NCBI RefSeq assembly: GCF_008120935.1
Contig: NZ_RDBO01000084.1
Coordinates: forward strand, 87,134-128,385
From: Streptomyces sp. sk2.1
GTDB taxonomy: Bacteria > Actinomycetota > Actinomycetes > Streptomycetales > Streptomycetaceae
Length of the DNA stretch: 41,252 nucleotides
Direction: 5' to 3'
This document shows, in pieces, positions 15,832 to 23,578 of this stretch (positions within the stretch are counted from its first letter, which is position 1; each line of letters begins with the position of its first letter). The notes under the pieces were generated by a model. That model saw nothing but the letters and a program-made list of their open reading frames with translations, did no database searches and was not told the origin of the DNA. The translations under genes and the position numbers were made by a program.

Positions 15832-16929
15832 ATGACGGACAACACTGTGGCGGGCCGCGGACCGCATCCGGGGCGCGCTCTCGCGGAGTTACTGAGGAAC
15901 TGGTGGGAGTCGTCGGCGCGCGACGGCCGCGAGAAACCCACCCAGCAGTCCCTCGCCAAGCGGCTGGGGATCGACCAGACCACCCTGTCGCGCTATCTGA
16001 ATCCTTCTCACTCCTCCAACGCGCCGCGCAGGATCGTCGAGCAGTTGCACACGGTGCTGCGGGCCCCGGCCGACGACCTGGCCCGGGCGTGCGCCCTGGC
16101 GGAGGCGGCGGCCGACGCCGCGCCGGGCCGCAGGCGCACCGCGGTCGCGCAACCGCCCGGCCCGCCGTCGGCGGGGAACGGTACGGCGAAGACCCCCGGG
16201 CCCGCGGCGGCCGGTGCGAAGGAGGCCGCGACGTCCGCCGGTTCCGGTACGGGGAAGGTCCCCGGGCCCGCGACGGCCGGGGCGGGAACGGTCGTGGCCG
16301 AAGCGTCCGCCCCCGTCGGACCGGCCGACGGCTCCGGTCCCGGGGGCCGGCGGTGGGACCGCTTCCCCGTCGCGTTCCCGACCCTGGCCGTCTCGGCGCT
16401 GCTCCTGCTGGTGTTCGGCGGTCTGGCGTGGTGGGCGGTGCCGGCCCCGGGCCGTGACGACGCCAAGACGACGGCCGAGGTGACGGACCGTCCGTCGGAG
16501 GGCACCGCCTGGCCCCTGGCCCGCAGGGGCAACGTGCTCTGGAAGGCCCGTACGGTGCAGCTGCTGCTGCGGGCGCACGGTCACGACGTGGAGGTCGACG
16601 CCGACTACGGTCCCGCCACCGCGGAGGCCGTGAAGAAGTTCCAGTCCGCGCACGGACTGACCCCGGACGGCAAGGTCGGGAAGGACACCTGGCCGTTGCT
16701 GATCGTGGCGATCGACTCGGGCACGAAGGAGCCGGAGGCCATCACGGCGGTGCAGTACCTGCTGCACCACGCCGGGGTGCCGACCGACAGCACCGGTACC
16801 TACACCCCGTCGACCATGCGCTCGTTGAAGGAGTTCCAGGCGTCCCGGAACCTGCCGGTGACGGGTGTCGGGGACGAGGACACCTGGCGCGCGCTGCTCA
16901 ACGCCCAGGGTCCGGACCAGCACAAGTGA
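15832..16929 (+). CDS. Membrane-anchored HTH protein with extracytoplasmic peptidoglycan-binding domains
   Basis: From ATG 15832 (GGAAGG four bases upstream) the protein has 365 residues; ATG 15805 lacks a ribosome site. Residues about 35-80 form an XRE-like HTH (TQQSLAKRLGIDQTTLSRYL). A Pro/Ala/Gly linker (100-172) contains two related PGPA(A/T)AGA units. One membrane helix spans about 179-203 after RRWDR, predicting an N-inside topology. Outside are two PG_binding_1 repeats (about 227-290, 295-357). It is thus built as a one-component transmembrane sensor: DNA-binding inside, wall-binding outside. It is divergent from the GH25 lysozyme gene, a probable target. Function is inferred from architecture only. 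Confidence 0.82.
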   Translation: MTDNTVAGRGPHPGRALAELLRNWWESSARDGREKPTQQSLAKRLGIDQTTLSRYLNPSHSSNAPRRIVEQLHTVLRAPADDLARACALAEAAADAAPGRRRTAVAQPPGPPSAGNGTAKTPGPAAAGAKEAATSAGSGTGKVPGPATAGAGTVVAEASAPVGPADGSGPGGRRWDRFPVAFPTLAVSALLLLVFGGLAWWAVPAPGRDDAKTTAEVTDRPSEGTAWPLARRGNVLWKARTVQLLLRAHGHDVEVDADYGPATAEAVKKFQSAHGLTPDGKVGKDTWPLLIVAIDSGTKEPEAITAVQYLLHHAGVPTDSTGTYTPSTMRSLKEFQASRNLPVTGVGDEDTWRALLNAQGPDQHK

Positions 16930-16963
16930 CCGGGCGGGAGGGGCAGCGGTCGTCCTCGGGGGG

Positions 16964-17107
16964 TCAGAGCATCCAGGACACCAGCGTGCAGACCATCGAG
17001 ACGGCCCAGACCACTCCCGCGACGATGCCGAGCGTCATTCCCACCGCGACCCGGCGCTGAGCGAGGTAGACGGTTCCGGGCCCCATGGGTGTTCGATGTT
17101 CGTTCAT
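16964..17107 (-). CDS. Small single-pass membrane protein (47 residues)
   Basis: An ATG at 17107 opens a 47-residue frame ending at 16964. The polar N-terminus (MNEHRTPMGPGTVYLAQRR) is followed by about 27 hydrophobic residues, a good membrane helix with positive residues on the inner side. It lies 33 bp downstream of the endonuclease V gene on the same strand and converges with the HTH protein gene. The ribosome site is poor. The hydrophobic, non-shadow composition argues for a real gene, but no family was recognised. Confidence 0.55.
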   Translation of the reverse strand: MNEHRTPMGPGTVYLAQRRVAVGMTLGIVAGVVWAVSMVCTLVSWML

Positions 17108-17140
17108 GCGTACCAGTCTGCCGGTCGGGACCGACAAACA

Positions 17141-17851
17141 TCATCCGTCCCCGTACTCAGCCGGTACCGGCACTCGGCCCGTCGCTTCCCGCAGGGCCTT
17201 GCGGCACAGGGCGTCGGCCCTGCGGGTGGTCTCCGGCTGACGGAAGTCCCGGGCCAGCCGCAGGGTGTGGGCGCACGCGTTGTCGAGGCCGACGCGGTGT
17301 CCGACGGAGACGAAGACGGGTTTGACGCCGTCCTGGGTGCGCAGGGCCCGGCCCACCTCCTCCTCGCCGTCGAGCAACGGCGACCAGTCGCCGCGGTGCG
17401 GCCCCGGCTGCTCGTACGAGAAGGTGAACGGGTTCTTGGCGACGCCGATGGCCGGGAGCCCGGTGAGCACCCCGAGGTGGCTGGCGAGGCCGAAGCGGCG
17501 CGGGTGTGCCAGGCCGTATCCGTCACAGACCACGAGCCCGGGGTCGACCGGCAGGGATTCGAGCGCGGCGAGCACGGTCGGTATCTCCCGGAAGGCGAGG
17601 AGGCCCGGGACGTACGGGAAGGTGACCCGGCCGACGGCGGTGGTCTCGGCGAGCACCTCGAACGTCGCCCCGTCGAGGACGACCGCCGCCGCGACGACGA
17701 CGTCGCGCTCGTCGTCGTAGGCCACGTCGACCCCGGTGACCCGGCCCGTGCCGGGCGGCGGCCCGGGTTCGTCGAGCACCATCCTGGCGCGCAGGGTTTC
17801 CTGGATGGCTCGTGCCCCGGCCTCGTCGGCGGGCATCGGGAAAGTCGTCAT
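17141..17851 (-). CDS. nfi: Endonuclease V (deoxyinosine 3' endonuclease)
   Basis: From ATG 17851 the protein has 236 residues. Conserved blocks include GVDVAYDD (D42), TFPYVPGLLAFREIP with E89, and VCDGYGLAHPRRFGLASHLG with D110. These correspond to the metal-binding Asp-Glu-Asp of endonuclease V, and the YVPG wedge strand that pries apart deaminated base pairs is intact. It nicks one base 3' of deoxyinosine in DNA repair. No ribosome site precedes the start; a longer frame to 18016 would overlap the divergent YciI-like gene and is unlikely. Length is typical. Confidence 0.93.
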   Translation of the reverse strand: MTTFPMPADEAGARAIQETLRARMVLDEPGPPPGTGRVTGVDVAYDDERDVVVAAAVVLDGATFEVLAETTAVGRVTFPYVPGLLAFREIPTVLAALESLPVDPGLVVCDGYGLAHPRRFGLASHLGVLTGLPAIGVAKNPFTFSYEQPGPHRGDWSPLLDGEEEVGRALRTQDGVKPVFVSVGHRVGLDNACAHTLRLARDFRQPETTRRADALCRKALREATGRVPVPAEYGDG

Positions 17852-17950
17852 GATGCGGTCGAGTCTAAGGACTGCCCCGTAATCCCCGGCGGCCGCGGGG
17901 ACCGGACGACGCGCCCCGCCCCGCAGGGGCCGTCCCGTAGCCTGGCGATC

Positions 17951-18250
17951 ATGTTTGTACTCGAACTGACCTACACGGCCCCCGTCGAACGCGTCGACGC
18001 GCTGCTCCAGGACCATGTGGCCTGGCTGGACGCCCAGTACACGGCCGGGGTGTTCATCGCGTCGGGTCGCAAGAACCCCCGCGACGGCGGGGTGATCCTG
18101 GCCGTCGGGGACGACCGCGCCCGGATCGAGGAGATCACCTCGGCGGACCCGTTCGTGGTCGAGGGCGTGTGCGCGTACCGCGTCACCGAGTTCATCGCGA
18201 CGAAGACCTCGGACGAACTCGCCCCGTACCGCCAGCAGCTGCCCGGCTGA
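17951..18250 (+). CDS. YciI-like family protein
   Basis: The 99-residue protein starts at ATG 17951 (MFVLELTYTAPVERVD). It has the YCII alpha/beta pattern: an N-terminal strand, a His-bearing helix (LLQDHVAWLDAQYTAGVFIASG), the GGVILAVG strand and the DPFVVEGVCAYRVTEF tail with the family's conserved Asp-Pro-Phe. No catalytic activity is established for most members; His-Asp pairs suggest possible lyase or dehydrochlorinase-like chemistry. It is divergent from the endonuclease V gene, 99 bp apart. The start lacks a clear ribosome site and may be leaderless. Confidence 0.85.
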   Translation: MFVLELTYTAPVERVDALLQDHVAWLDAQYTAGVFIASGRKNPRDGGVILAVGDDRARIEEITSADPFVVEGVCAYRVTEFIATKTSDELAPYRQQLPG

Positions 18251-18274
18251 TCGCCTCGGCCCCGCGGGCGGCGC

Positions 18275-18328
18275 CGGGCGGGCCCTCCGTCCGGTGGCGA
18301 CGGCGTCGCCGGAAGGAGGGCCCGCCCG
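18275..18328. terminator. Large bidirectional terminator hairpin
   Basis: Perfect 14-bp arms CGGGCGGGCCCTCC (18275-18288) and its complement (18315-18328) enclose a second stem, GGCGAC/GTCGCC. It lies between the convergent stop codons at 18250 and 18335. Confidence 0.85.
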
Positions 18329-18334
18329 CGCGGA

Positions 18335-19444
18335 TCAGTGGCCGTGGCGCCCCGCGTGTGCCACGCGCCCCTTCTCGCCCGCGGCCCAGCAGCCGCCGTC
18401 CGGGGTGCAGTCGACGGTGTCGTACGACCCCGTGTCGACCGTGCGCCAGGTGCGGCCGCCGTCCAGGGTGAGGTCGGTGCCCGTCGGGCCGACCGCCAGC
18501 GCGGCCGACCTGCTGTGCGGCAGCCAGGCGACGCCCGAACGGTAGGCGGTCGGCGGGGTCGTGGACCGGCGCCAGGTGCGGCCGGCGTCGCCCGTCACCG
18601 CCGCGGCGTCCGGCGACGCCTCGCCCGCCCGGTAGTCGCCGCCGACCGCGATGCCGTGGTGGCGGTCGCGGAAGGCCAGCCCGAAGACGCCGCGCGCCGG
18701 GTCCCCGGCCGGGATCGTCGACACGGACGCGGTCCAGGTCAGTCCGCGGTCCGAGGAGTGCAGCACCCGCGCGGTGGCGGCGCCGCCGGTCGCGAGCCAG
18801 ACGTCACGGGGCCCCGACGAGACCAGGCACTGGCCGCTGGCGGCGAACCCGGCCTCACCGGCCTGCGCCTCCGGCATGCCCTCGGTGGGCAGGACCCGCC
18901 AGCTCCGGCCGCCGTCCGCGGTCGACAGGATGCGGTACTTCCCGTCCACCGGGTCGCTCATCGCGAGCCCGTTCCGGCTGTCGAAGAAGGTGAGGCAGTC
19001 GTAGAAGGCGCGGGCGTCGGTGTTGCGGAACGACTCCGTCCAGGTCGCGCCCCCGTCGTCCGTGCGGAACACCCTGGACGCCTCCCCCTCGCCGATGGCC
19101 AGGGCCACCGCGCGCCGGGCGTCGAACGCCTCGATGTCGCGGAACTCCAGCTCCTCCTCGGCCGCCCCCGCGGGTGACACGTCGCGCCAGGTGCGGCCGC
19201 CGTCCACGGTCCGCAGCACCGTGCCCTTGGAACCCGCGACCCAGGCGGTGCGGCGGCTGACGGCGGCGAGACCGCGGAAACGGGCGTCCGTGCCGGTGTC
19301 GGTGAGCGTCCAGGTCGGCCGTTCGCCCGGCCGGTGCTGCTCCCGCGGTGTCGCCGCGGTCGCCGGTGTGGCCAGTGTCGCGGTCAGCGCCGCCGCACAG
19401 AGCCCCCATGACATCAGTCGTCTCTTCTTCCCCATGACACTCAT
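18335..19444 (-). CDS. Secreted Asp-box (BNR/YCF48-like) beta-propeller protein
   Basis: From ATG 19444 (MSVMGKKRR) the product has 369 residues; ATG 19435 is an alternative. A signal peptide ends near ATAATP. Six Asp-box repeats are visible: TVDGGRTW, TDDGGATW, TADGGRSW, SSDRGLTW, TGDAGRTW and TLDGGRTW. This indicates a six- or seven-bladed propeller as in YCF48 and exo-sialidase-like proteins. No catalytic residues of sialidases were identified, so it is more likely a binding or assembly scaffold outside the cell. It is convergent with the YciI-like gene across a strong hairpin. No ribosome site is obvious. Confidence 0.82.
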   Translation of the reverse strand: MSVMGKKRRLMSWGLCAAALTATLATPATAATPREQHRPGERPTWTLTDTGTDARFRGLAAVSRRTAWVAGSKGTVLRTVDGGRTWRDVSPAGAAEEELEFRDIEAFDARRAVALAIGEGEASRVFRTDDGGATWTESFRNTDARAFYDCLTFFDSRNGLAMSDPVDGKYRILSTADGGRSWRVLPTEGMPEAQAGEAGFAASGQCLVSSGPRDVWLATGGAATARVLHSSDRGLTWTASVSTIPAGDPARGVFGLAFRDRHHGIAVGGDYRAGEASPDAAAVTGDAGRTWRRSTTPPTAYRSGVAWLPHSRSAALAVGPTGTDLTLDGGRTWRTVDTGSYDTVDCTPDGGCWAAGEKGRVAHAGRHGH

Positions 19445-19629
19445 GGCGCTGGAAGCTAGCCCACCCGTCGCGGCCCGTCCAGGGTGGACCGCCGCGAAGT
19501 GGGCAGGCGATCGGGTGCGCCGGCTCGCGGTGATGCAACTCACGCCGTCCCCCGGTGCACGGACAGAGGGGTTCCTTCGTCTTCATCAGTACCGGCAGTT
19601 GTTCGTCCGGCCGAGAAAGGGAGCAGGTC

Positions 19630-20046
19630 TTGTCCACCGTCATCGAGCAGTCCGTGCAGGCCCGCATGGTCGCGTCCGCACCGCGGATGGAGACCCTTCC
19701 CGCCACCCTGCAGTACGACCCGAGCGATCCGTTCGCCGTGCGCATGGCGTTCCCCGCCCCGGCGACCCTGGAGGGGACCGAGGTCTCCTGGGAGTTCTCC
19801 CGCGAGCTGCTGGCCGCGGGCATCGACGCGGCGGCCGGTGTCGGGGACGTACGCATCCGGCCCTTCGGATACGAGCGCACGGTCCTGGAGTTCCACGCCG
19901 AAGAAGGCATCGCGATGGTGCACGTGCGCACGGCCGAGCTGCGCCGTTTCCTCGACCGGGCGCAGAGGACGGTCCCGGTCGGCGACGAGCACCGGTTCCT
20001 GGATCTCGACCGGGCTCTGGCCCAGCTGCTCGGCGGATCCCACTGA
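19630..20046 (+). CDS. SsgA-family (SALP) sporulation and cell-division regulator
   Basis: From TTG 19630, with AAGGGAG about 7 bases upstream, the protein has 138 residues, the normal size for SsgA-like proteins. Diagnostic stretches are LQYDPSDPFAVRMAFPAPA, VSWEFSRELLAAGI, GDVRIRPFG and VPVGDEHRFLDLDRALAQLL. These cytoplasmic actinomycete proteins control septum placement and wall remodelling during sporulation. A longer frame to 19555 lacks a ribosome site and its extra residues do not look like the family. It resembles the VIEQSVQARMVASAP-type paralogues rather than SsgB, but the exact member is not assigned. A hairpin follows the stop. Confidence 0.9.
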   Translation: MSTVIEQSVQARMVASAPRMETLPATLQYDPSDPFAVRMAFPAPATLEGTEVSWEFSRELLAAGIDAAAGVGDVRIRPFGYERTVLEFHAEEGIAMVHVRTAELRRFLDRAQRTVPVGDEHRFLDLDRALAQLLGGSH

Positions 20047-20077
20047 CACCGAGCCCCCCGGGGCCGGCGGAACCCAC

Positions 20078-20122
20078 CCGTATGTGACGTCCGACGGCCG
20101 AGCTGTCGGACGTCATATACGG
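20078..20122 (+). terminator. Strong hairpin after the SsgA-like gene
   Basis: CCGTATGTGACGTCCGAC (20078-20095) pairs with 20105-20122 over 18 bp with one G-U-compatible mismatch; the loop has 9 nt. It starts 32 bp after the stop. No U-tract follows. Confidence 0.75.
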
Positions 20123-20239
20123 ATAAATCAGGACACGGGAAACCTCGGACCGGCTGCTGAACACTTCTTCAGGAAGCTGCCACCACCCCCACCGACCTGC
20201 ATGCATGGCACTGCGTCACCGGCGCTTCCGGGGGCGGAC

Positions 20240-20298
20240 TTGGATCCGGGCTTACCTCCGCCTTAACCTACGGTCTCGTAACCTACGTGTCCGTAGGT
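20240..20298 (+). promoter_or_regulatory. Desaturase promoter with overlapping operator
   Basis: TTGGAT (20240-20245) and TAACCT (20264-20269), 18 bp apart, are a plausible -35/-10. A perfect palindrome ACCTACG-TGTC-CGTAGGT (20281-20298) begins just past the expected start point. An extra ACCTACG half-site (20266-20272) overlaps the -10, and ACCTCCG lies at 20254-20260. This layout suits a repressor, probably TetR-like. Confidence 0.6.
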
Positions 20299-20324
20299 AA
20301 TTCTCCCGTCCCCAGGAGTCCCCC

Positions 20325-21299
20325 GTGACGATCACCGCTCCCCACCTCGGCAGTCCGAAGGCGTGGACCGACGCCCAGCTGCTGTACGCCCTGGAAGAGG
20401 TGGTGGAGAAGGAACTCAACCGTCATCTCAAGGTCGCCAAGGACTGGATGCCCCACGAGTACGTGCCGTTCTCCGACGGGCGGAACTTCCCGGGCGTCTT
20501 CGAGGACGGCGAGGCGTGGCGGGCCGACCAGTCCAAGGTCACCGACATCGGCAAGATCGCGCTGGTGGTGAACCTGCTGACCGAGGACAACCTCCCCAGC
20601 TACCACCACGAGATCGCCTCCCTCTTCGGCCGTGACGGCGCCTGGGGCACCTGGGTGCACCGCTGGACGGCGGAGGAGGGCAGGCACGGCATCGTGATGC
20701 GCGACTACCTGCTCACCTCGCGCGCCGTCGACCCGGACAAGCTGGAGCAGTTCCGGATGGCGCACATGGCGGAGGGGTTCGAGTCCGACAACCGCCACTC
20801 GATGCTGCACTCCGTGGCGTACGTCGCCTTCCAGGAGCTCGCCACCCGCGTCTCGCACCGCAACACCGGCCACCAGTCGGGCGACCCGGTCTGCGACCGC
20901 ATGCTGGCGCGCATCGCGACCGACGAGAACCTGCACATGGTCTTCTACCGCAACCTCCTCGGCGCGGCCTTCGAGCTCGCCCCCGACCTGACGATGCAGG
21001 CCGTGCGCGACGTCGTCGTCAACTTCCGGATGCCCGGTCACGGCATGCCCGGCTTCGAGCGGGCCGCCGCGCAGATGGCGATCGGCGAGATCTACAACAT
21101 GCGCATCCACCACGACGACGTGATCCAGCCCGTGCTGCGCTACCTGAAGGTCCTCAACATCGACGGCCTCGGCCCCGAGGGCCTGAAGGCGCAGGAGGAG
21201 CTGGGCCTGTACATGGGCGGTCTGGACTCCGAGGCCGCGAAGTTCGACGAGAAGCTGGCGGCACGCAAGGCACGCATGGCCGCGCGCGCCATGGCCTGA
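20325..21299 (+). CDS. Acyl-[acyl-carrier-protein] desaturase (soluble di-iron)
   Basis: The 324-residue protein starts at GTG 20325 after AGGAG. Di-iron ligands are present in two EExxH-like motifs: AEEGRH (E117, E118, H121) and DENLH (E201, H204), plus E87 and an N-terminal helix glutamate (EEVVEKELNRH). It inserts a double bond into acyl-ACP using O2 and reduced ferredoxin, tuning membrane fluidity. It lacks membrane segments, as expected of the soluble class. It stands alone with its own promoter and a dyad-rich operator, and converges with a TPR gene. A dedicated ferredoxin is not adjacent. Confidence 0.93.
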   Translation: MTITAPHLGSPKAWTDAQLLYALEEVVEKELNRHLKVAKDWMPHEYVPFSDGRNFPGVFEDGEAWRADQSKVTDIGKIALVVNLLTEDNLPSYHHEIASLFGRDGAWGTWVHRWTAEEGRHGIVMRDYLLTSRAVDPDKLEQFRMAHMAEGFESDNRHSMLHSVAYVAFQELATRVSHRNTGHQSGDPVCDRMLARIATDENLHMVFYRNLLGAAFELAPDLTMQAVRDVVVNFRMPGHGMPGFERAAAQMAIGEIYNMRIHHDDVIQPVLRYLKVLNIDGLGPEGLKAQEELGLYMGGLDSEAAKFDEKLAARKARMAARAMA

Positions 21300-21314
21300 T
21301 CCCTCCGACGGCCG

Positions 21315-21344
21315 CGGGCCCGTTCCCCGGCGGGGGCGGGCCCG
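21315..21344. terminator. Possible bidirectional terminator after desaturase gene
   Basis: CGGGCCCG occurs at 21315-21322 and 21337-21344 (each self-complementary), allowing an 8-bp stem between the convergent stops at 21299 and 21352. Confidence 0.5.
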
Positions 21345-21351
21345 TCCGGGT

Positions 21352-21852
21352 TCACATCGTGGCGTGCAGGTCCTGCGCGTAGTACTCGATCGCCTCCCGG
21401 TACCTCTGCACGTACGGGTCGTCGCTGCTCGTCGCGAGCAGTTCCAGCAGCAGCCGCATGGCTTCGTGGTGCTCGCCGGTGTTGAAGAGGGCCATGGCGA
21501 GGAACGTCCGCAGCGCCCCGTCGCCGGGGAACCGTTCGAGACCGCCGCGCAGGAGCCCGACCGCCTCCTCGTACCGGCCGAGCACGCGGTAGGTGCTCCC
21601 GAGGCCGAGCAGTGCGCCCCGGTGGTCCTCCTCCGACAGCCCGGTGCCCGCCAGGGAGCGTTCGTAGAACGGCACCGCCTCGGCTTCGAGGCCGAGCACG
21701 TCGTGGGCCCACGCGGTCTGGTACGCCACCTCGGCATCGGCCGGGAAGGCGGCGGAGAGGGAAAGCAGCCGCTGCCGGGCCTCTTCCTTGTGCCCCTCGG
21801 TGCGCAGCCGTACGGCTGCCGCGAGCAGGGCGTCTCTGTCCTGATCGGTCAT
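21352..21852 (-). CDS. Tetratricopeptide-repeat protein
   Basis: The 166-residue, all-helical soluble protein starts at ATG 21852. Several degenerate 34-residue TPR units can be read: EVAYQTAWAHDVLGLEAEAVPFYERSL, ALLGLGSTYRVLGRYEEAVGLLRGGL and ALRTFLAMALFNTGEHHEAMRLLLELL. These have the alternating small and large residues of TPR helices. TPRs mediate protein contacts; the partner is unknown. It is on the same strand as, and 114 bp downstream of, a WhiB-like gene but has its own start context. No signal peptide is present. Confidence 0.82.
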   Translation of the reverse strand: MTDQDRDALLAAAVRLRTEGHKEEARQRLLSLSAAFPADAEVAYQTAWAHDVLGLEAEAVPFYERSLAGTGLSEEDHRGALLGLGSTYRVLGRYEEAVGLLRGGLERFPGDGALRTFLAMALFNTGEHHEAMRLLLELLATSSDDPYVQRYREAIEYYAQDLHATM

Positions 21853-21966
21853 GCGGACATCGTGCCAGGCCGAGGTGGCCGTCCGGGACGGGGCCGGAAC
21901 GGGTCCGGCCCCGGGGCCGACGGGCCGTGTCCCCCGGGGCGGGCGTGCCGACCGGTGGGCCCGGTC

Positions 21967-22221
21967 TCAGGCCCCGCCGCGACCGGTTCTGCGCAGCCGC
22001 TCCCGCTCCTTCTCGGAGAGCCCGCCCCACACGCCGAACCGTTCGTCGTTGGCGAGGGCGTACTCCAGGCACTCCAGCCGCCCCTCGCAGGCGCTGCAGA
22101 GCTGCTTGGCCTCGCGGGTGGAGCTGCCGGGGGCGGGGAAGAAGAACTCGGGCCCCGCCTGGGCGCACAGCGCTGTCTCCTGCCAGGCGAGTGCGGTGTC
22201 GGCCGCGGTGTTGATCAGCAT
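21967..22221 (-). CDS. WhiB-family iron-sulfur transcriptional regulator
   Basis: The 84-residue protein starts at ATG 22221 after GGTGGA. Four cysteines (C19, C42, C45, C51) have the WhiB spacing CxxC...C for a 4Fe-4S cluster, followed by the GVWGGLSEKERERLRR signature of Wbl proteins. Such proteins bind principal sigma factor and control development, redox response or antibiotic traits. A longer frame to 22392 has composition unlike the family and is rejected. The upstream 60 bp are A/T-rich on the minus strand and probably contain the promoter, but no element was assigned with confidence. Which Wbl paralogue this is remains undecided. Confidence 0.92.
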   Translation of the reverse strand: MLINTAADTALAWQETALCAQAGPEFFFPAPGSSTREAKQLCSACEGRLECLEYALANDERFGVWGGLSEKERERLRRTGRGGA

Positions 22222-22478
22222 GGGGTCCACCGTGCCCGGTCGCGATAAACAACCGATCAACGCTTCATCAATGCGGCGCGCCGACACGTTCCGGCCGACT
22301 CCGCGAGGTCCGGCTGCCGACCCTGCGGTACGGAACCGGCCCGTGCCTCCCGCCACTTCACCGGCCCGGGCGCCAGTCTGCCACCGGGCCACCCCGTGCG
22401 CGCAACCCCGCCACTCCGTGCACGGGGCGGCAAAAAGTCCGGAAGTCCCGAAAACCCGGCCTCGGGGGCGGGCACGCT

Positions 22479-22496
22479 CCGGTGTCCCGCCACCGG
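22479..22496 (-). terminator. Hairpin just after the SsuD-like gene
   Basis: CCGGTG (22479-22484) pairs with CACCGG (22491-22496) around a 6-nt loop, 5 bp beyond the stop of the last sulfur-operon gene. Confidence 0.45.
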
Positions 22497-22500
22497 CCGG

Positions 22501-23574
22501 TCAGCGCGTGACGCCCAGGGCGGGGAGCACCGTCTCCGCCACCCGGTACGCCTCCTCCAGCAGGGGGTTGCCGGAGAGGATGAAGGTGTCGACGCCCAGG
22601 TCCTCGAACTCCTTGAGGCGTTCGACGACCTGGGCCGTCGAACCGACGACGGCCGTGCCGGGGCCCGGCCGGAACAGGCTCATGCCCGGCCACAGGTTGG
22701 GGTGCGCCTCCAGTTCCCTCGCGCGGGCCGGGACCCTGCCGCCGTGCTGGCGGAACTGGCGCTGCCAGCCCACGCCGTCCTCCCCGGCCCGGCCGCCCAA
22801 CTGACGGGCGTACGTGGCGTCGCTGGTGACGTCGAGGAGCCGGTCGGCCGCCGCCCACGCCTCGTCCTGCGTGTCCCGGACGATGAGGTGGAGGCGGAGC
22901 CCGATCCTGAGCGTGCGCCCGTACGCGGCGGCCCGCGCCCTGACCCGCTCCAGCTTCTCCTTGAGCAGGTGCGGGGGTTCGCCCCAGGTCAGGAAGGTGT
23001 CGACGTGCTCGGCCGCCATCTCGATGCCGGGGTCGGACGAGCCGCCGAACCACAGCGGGACGTGTGATTCCTGGACCGGCTTCAGGTCCCCGAAGGAGGC
23101 ACCGGCGTTCTTCAGGTCGTAGAAGCGGCCCTTGTGGTCGAAGACCTCACCGGCGGTCAGCCGCTTCACGATCGACCAGTACTCGGCGCTCAGTTCGTAC
23201 CGCTCGTCGTGCTCCACGTGCAGCCCGTACTCCTGGAGGGCCTTCGTCGAGCCGTTGACGACGTTGAACCGCAGCCGGCCGCCGAAGAGGGTGTCGAAGC
23301 TGAGGGCCATCTTGGCGAGCAGGGTGGGCGAGATCAGGCCGGGGTGGACGGCCAACAGCGGCTTGAACGCGGTGCTGGTGGAGGCGGCCAGCGCGCTGCC
23401 GAGCGGCCAGACGTCGTACAGGTCGGTGGCGAGCAGCGCGCCGCTGTAGCCGAGGCGTTCGACCGCGCCGGCGAGCTGGGCGAGGTAGCCGAGGTCGACC
23501 GGGCGGCGCCCCTCGGGTTCCCAGGGGTAGGCGCCTTCGCGCGGGATGACGTACCAGAGGACTTCGGTCGCCAT
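22501..23574 (-). CDS. ssuD: LLM-class flavin-dependent monooxygenase, alkanesulfonate monooxygenase (SsuD) type
   Basis: The 357-residue protein starts at ATG 23574, four bases after the preceding gene's stop, so it is translationally coupled. The bacterial-luciferase-like fold is clear: EVLWYVIPREG, GYSGALLATD, RLRFNVVNGS, HDERYELSAEYWSIVKRL and LWFGGSSDPG. The series matches SsuD, which uses FMNH2 and O2 to release sulfite from alkanesulfonates. It is somewhat shorter than the E. coli enzyme. It needs reduced flavin, yet no SsuE-like reductase is encoded in this operon. It is the last gene, followed by a small hairpin. Substrate range (sulfonate or sulfone) is not deducible. Confidence 0.9.
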   Translation of the reverse strand: MATEVLWYVIPREGAYPWEPEGRRPVDLGYLAQLAGAVERLGYSGALLATDLYDVWPLGSALAASTSTAFKPLLAVHPGLISPTLLAKMALSFDTLFGGRLRFNVVNGSTKALQEYGLHVEHDERYELSAEYWSIVKRLTAGEVFDHKGRFYDLKNAGASFGDLKPVQESHVPLWFGGSSDPGIEMAAEHVDTFLTWGEPPHLLKEKLERVRARAAAYGRTLRIGLRLHLIVRDTQDEAWAAADRLLDVTSDATYARQLGGRAGEDGVGWQRQFRQHGGRVPARARELEAHPNLWPGMSLFRPGPGTAVVGSTAQVVERLKEFEDLGVDTFILSGNPLLEEAYRVAETVLPALGVTR

Positions 23575-23578
23575 GTCG

